Positions 6,517 to 7,837 of a stretch of 7,837 nt of DNA are shown one piece after another. Under the pieces are notes generated by a model. That model ran no database searches and was not told the origin of the DNA. It saw only the letters and a program-made list of their open reading frames with translations. The translations under genes were made by a program, and so were the position numbers. This stretch comes from Tannerellaceae bacterium (GTDB lineage: Bacteria > Bacteroidota > Bacteroidia > Bacteroidales > Tannerellaceae): NCBI GenBank assembly GCA_031284275.1, contig JAITAD010000046.1, positions 1-7,837 on the forward strand. Direction: 5' to 3'. The stretch's first letter is position 1. Each line of letters opens with the position of its first letter.

Positions 6517-6775
6517 ACAAGAATTGGGACAGGTCGTTTTTTTCTTTTCCTATTACCATTTTTTCCATCCACGTGTTTTGACGCCCGGAGAAAATAATCA
6601 AACTGTCCTCATCCTTCATTATCTCCTTTGCACGCAGTACCAATTCGGTTCTCTTTACCTCACTTATCTCTCCTTCAAATACCGAATTTTGAATCCAGTT
6701 CAAATAACGACGGCACAAGCGTAACATCTTCCCCACCCGTTTCTCTCCTACATCATATATCAAAATCACGTACAT
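6515..6775 (-). CDS. cas2: CRISPR-associated protein Cas2
   Basis: An 86-residue Cas2. In the adaptation complex, a Cas2 dimer bridges two Cas1 dimers and sets the length of the spacer being integrated. The ferredoxin-like fold is recognisable: beta1 as MYVILIYDV with the conserved Asp8, then GEKRVGKMLRLCRRYLNWIQNSVFEGE (10-36) where the WIQNSVFEG segment is typical of type I Cas2, then the SLIIFSG strand (about 58-64), and a C-terminal tail MVIGKEKNDLSQFL that looks native and full length. Its ATG lies one base past the cas1 stop, so it is translated with cas1. It has low G+C like cas1 and unlike ftsK. The stop runs directly into the repeat at 6483-6516. Confidence 0.95.
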   Translation of the reverse strand: MYVILIYDVGEKRVGKMLRLCRRYLNWIQNSVFEGEISEVKRTELVLRAKEIMKDEDSLIIFSGRQNTWMEKMVIGKEKNDLSQFL

Positions 6776-6776
6776 C

Positions 6777-7793
6777 CTACCAATACATCTTAAAAGGGCG
6801 GTACTCCTCTATCCCTAACAGGTGCTTAGTCAATTTATAACACTCCAGCTTGATGAGATGACGATAGCTGACATTTCTTTTCAAACTGCGATGCTGTATC
6901 GTTTCAGACATTTTATCTTCTATCTCTTTTACAAATATTCTTTTGCCCGTATCATTGAGTACGCATCTATTCAAGGCTGTATGAAAATGTTTTTCCTGTA
7001 TCTCTTTCTTATTCAGAACCTTAAATATTACCCTGTCTACAATTATCGGTTTGAATATCTCGGCAACATCCAACGCCAACGAATATCTCCTATCACCCGG
7101 CGTATGTAAATAACTGATCGTCGGATTTAATTGCGTTTGATGAATCGCCCGTAAACAGGAACTGTAACAAACCATATTTCCGAACGAAATCAAAGCGTTT
7201 ACTTCATTCTGAGGAGGCTGTTTGCTTCTCCCTTCCATTTGAAAATCATTTAGCATGATATCAAATCCCTCATAATATACCTGCCTGATGTTACCTTCCA
7301 GTCCCATTAATTCCTGTACAGTTCCGGCATCCTCCAATTTGGAAGCAGACGTTTTCATTTGTTCTATCATCAGCTCCGTATCTTTCCCACGACGATGATA
7401 ATATTGTAAGTTCTTTATCATATTATGACAAGCTCCCTCCACAAACTTACGGGCAATTACCAATCGTTTCTTGTTCGTTTGATAATGAGAAGTCTGGGCA
7501 AGAAGCATCTTTCCCGACAACAGATAGTCTTTCGGCATGAAAGAACCGGTATAATTCTCATGGTAATCAAACAGATGTAACGCTATGTCGTTCTTTCCGA
7601 GAAAGTTCAGCAAGGCGCTGTTAACTGTCAATGCTCCGAAAACAAAAAACTCGCTTACGTTTTCCACCGGAATATAGCGTGGCGAGCCTTCCTGCTCCGA
7701 ACCATCTTCCTCTTCCGTTATTGGTGTGAACTTCAAAGTATTATCTTTCCTACTCAGCTTCCCCGAATTAAACAGATAATAAGTCTTCTTCAT
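6777..7793 (-). CDS. cas1: CRISPR-associated endonuclease/integrase Cas1, type I-B
   Basis: A 338-residue Cas1 that, with Cas2, integrates protospacers at the leader end of a CRISPR array. The beta-rich N-terminal domain starts MKKTYYLFNSGKLSRKDNTL, typical of subtype I-B Cas1, and contains IPVENVSEFFVFG (41-53). The helical catalytic domain carries the metal ligands: Glu166 in LEGNIRQVYY, His230 in SYLH, and Asp242/Glu245 in LALDVAEIFKP. The LSGKMLLAQ and IARKFVEGACHNM stretches also match I-B relatives. Length is normal and all key residues are present, so the enzyme should be active. Its ATG overlaps the cas4 stop by four bases (ATGA at 7793-7790) and its stop is one base before cas2. The codon and base use are much more AT-rich than in the genes left of 6330, which points to separate acquisition. 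Confidence 0.97.
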   Translation of the reverse strand: MKKTYYLFNSGKLSRKDNTLKFTPITEEEDGSEQEGSPRYIPVENVSEFFVFGALTVNSALLNFLGKNDIALHLFDYHENYTGSFMPKDYLLSGKMLLAQTSHYQTNKKRLVIARKFVEGACHNMIKNLQYYHRRGKDTELMIEQMKTSASKLEDAGTVQELMGLEGNIRQVYYEGFDIMLNDFQMEGRSKQPPQNEVNALISFGNMVCYSSCLRAIHQTQLNPTISYLHTPGDRRYSLALDVAEIFKPIIVDRVIFKVLNKKEIQEKHFHTALNRCVLNDTGKRIFVKEIEDKMSETIQHRSLKRNVSYRHLIKLECYKLTKHLLGIEEYRPFKMYW

Positions 7794-7837
7794 TCTTCAC
7801 ACTCCTCTGCAACATAACAAAACTCGTAATAGCTACA
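7790..7837 (-). CDS. cas4: Cas4 exonuclease, last 15 codons (rest outside window)
   Basis: On the minus strand the frame entering from the right edge reads CSYYEFCYVAEECEE and then stops at TGA (7792-7790), overlapping the cas1 ATG as ATGA. The CSYYEFC pattern matches the C-terminal Cys box of Cas4 (CxxCxYxxxC type), which holds an iron-sulfur cluster. The position just ahead of cas1 is the standard place for cas4 in type I-B loci. Cas4 trims prespacers and helps select those next to the right PAM. The call rests on only 15 residues plus gene order, but both fit well. Too little is visible to judge whether the rest of the gene is intact. Confidence 0.8.
   Translation of the reverse strand, partial: CSYYEFCYVAEECEE

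Noticed and set aside
6346..6724. Overlapping plus-strand open frames in the ftsK-cas2 junction and opposite cas2
   Set aside because: They mix ftsK trailing sequence, the repeat pair and the antisense of cas2; no recognisable protein features.
6822..7109. 95-codon plus-strand open frame opposite cas1
   Set aside because: Antisense of the conserved C-terminal half of Cas1, with Phe/Tyr/Ile-rich sequence expected from AT-rich antisense DNA.

Overview
The window looks like a chromosomal segment from a Bacteroidota bacterium, probably Bacteroidales. The evidence is a near-perfect Bacteroides-type promoter (TAnnTTTG element at 1288-1295 with a TTG 19 bases upstream), a small lipoprotein with a short acidic mature part, weak or absent Shine-Dalgarno signals, and the style of the FtsK, RibE and type I-B Cas1 proteins. 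I cannot name the genus.

Layout. (1) 2-790, plus strand: the C-terminal part of aspartyl-tRNA synthetase, cut by the left edge. (2) 888-1112, minus strand: a small Cys/His-bearing lipoprotein, convergent with aspS. (3) 1266-6328, plus strand: a compact five-gene run behind the promoter. It holds a TSCPD-domain protein, riboflavin synthase alpha chain (ribE), a GNAT acetyltransferase, a Cys/Met-metabolism PLP enzyme of the sulfhydrylase/cystathionine gamma-synthase type, and the DNA translocase ftsK. Junctions are 4-base ATGA overlaps or gaps of 12-21 bases, so co-transcription is likely, although the genes belong to unrelated pathways. (4) 6329-6514: a 186-base junction holding two diverged ~30-base repeats separated by 31 bases. 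(5) 6515-7837, minus strand: a CRISPR adaptation module in the order cas4 (only the last 15 codons visible), cas1, cas2, running toward ftsK. It continues off the right edge.

The left part is a GC-rich, codon-biased core region and the cas part is visibly AT-rich. Two sample lines counted by hand: 36 of 60 G+C at 5701-5760 in ftsK and 22 of 60 at 7381-7440 in cas1. The composition break falls in the ftsK-cas2 junction, which fits a horizontally acquired cas module placed next to a conserved operon. Cas4, Cas1 and Cas2 together select, trim and integrate new spacers. The effector genes and a full array, if present, would lie outside the window.

Most of the window is ordinary. The parts that merit a second look are the repeat pair directly after cas2 (possible decayed CRISPR array or tandem duplication), the cas4 tail at the right edge, and the small Cys/His lipoprotein.
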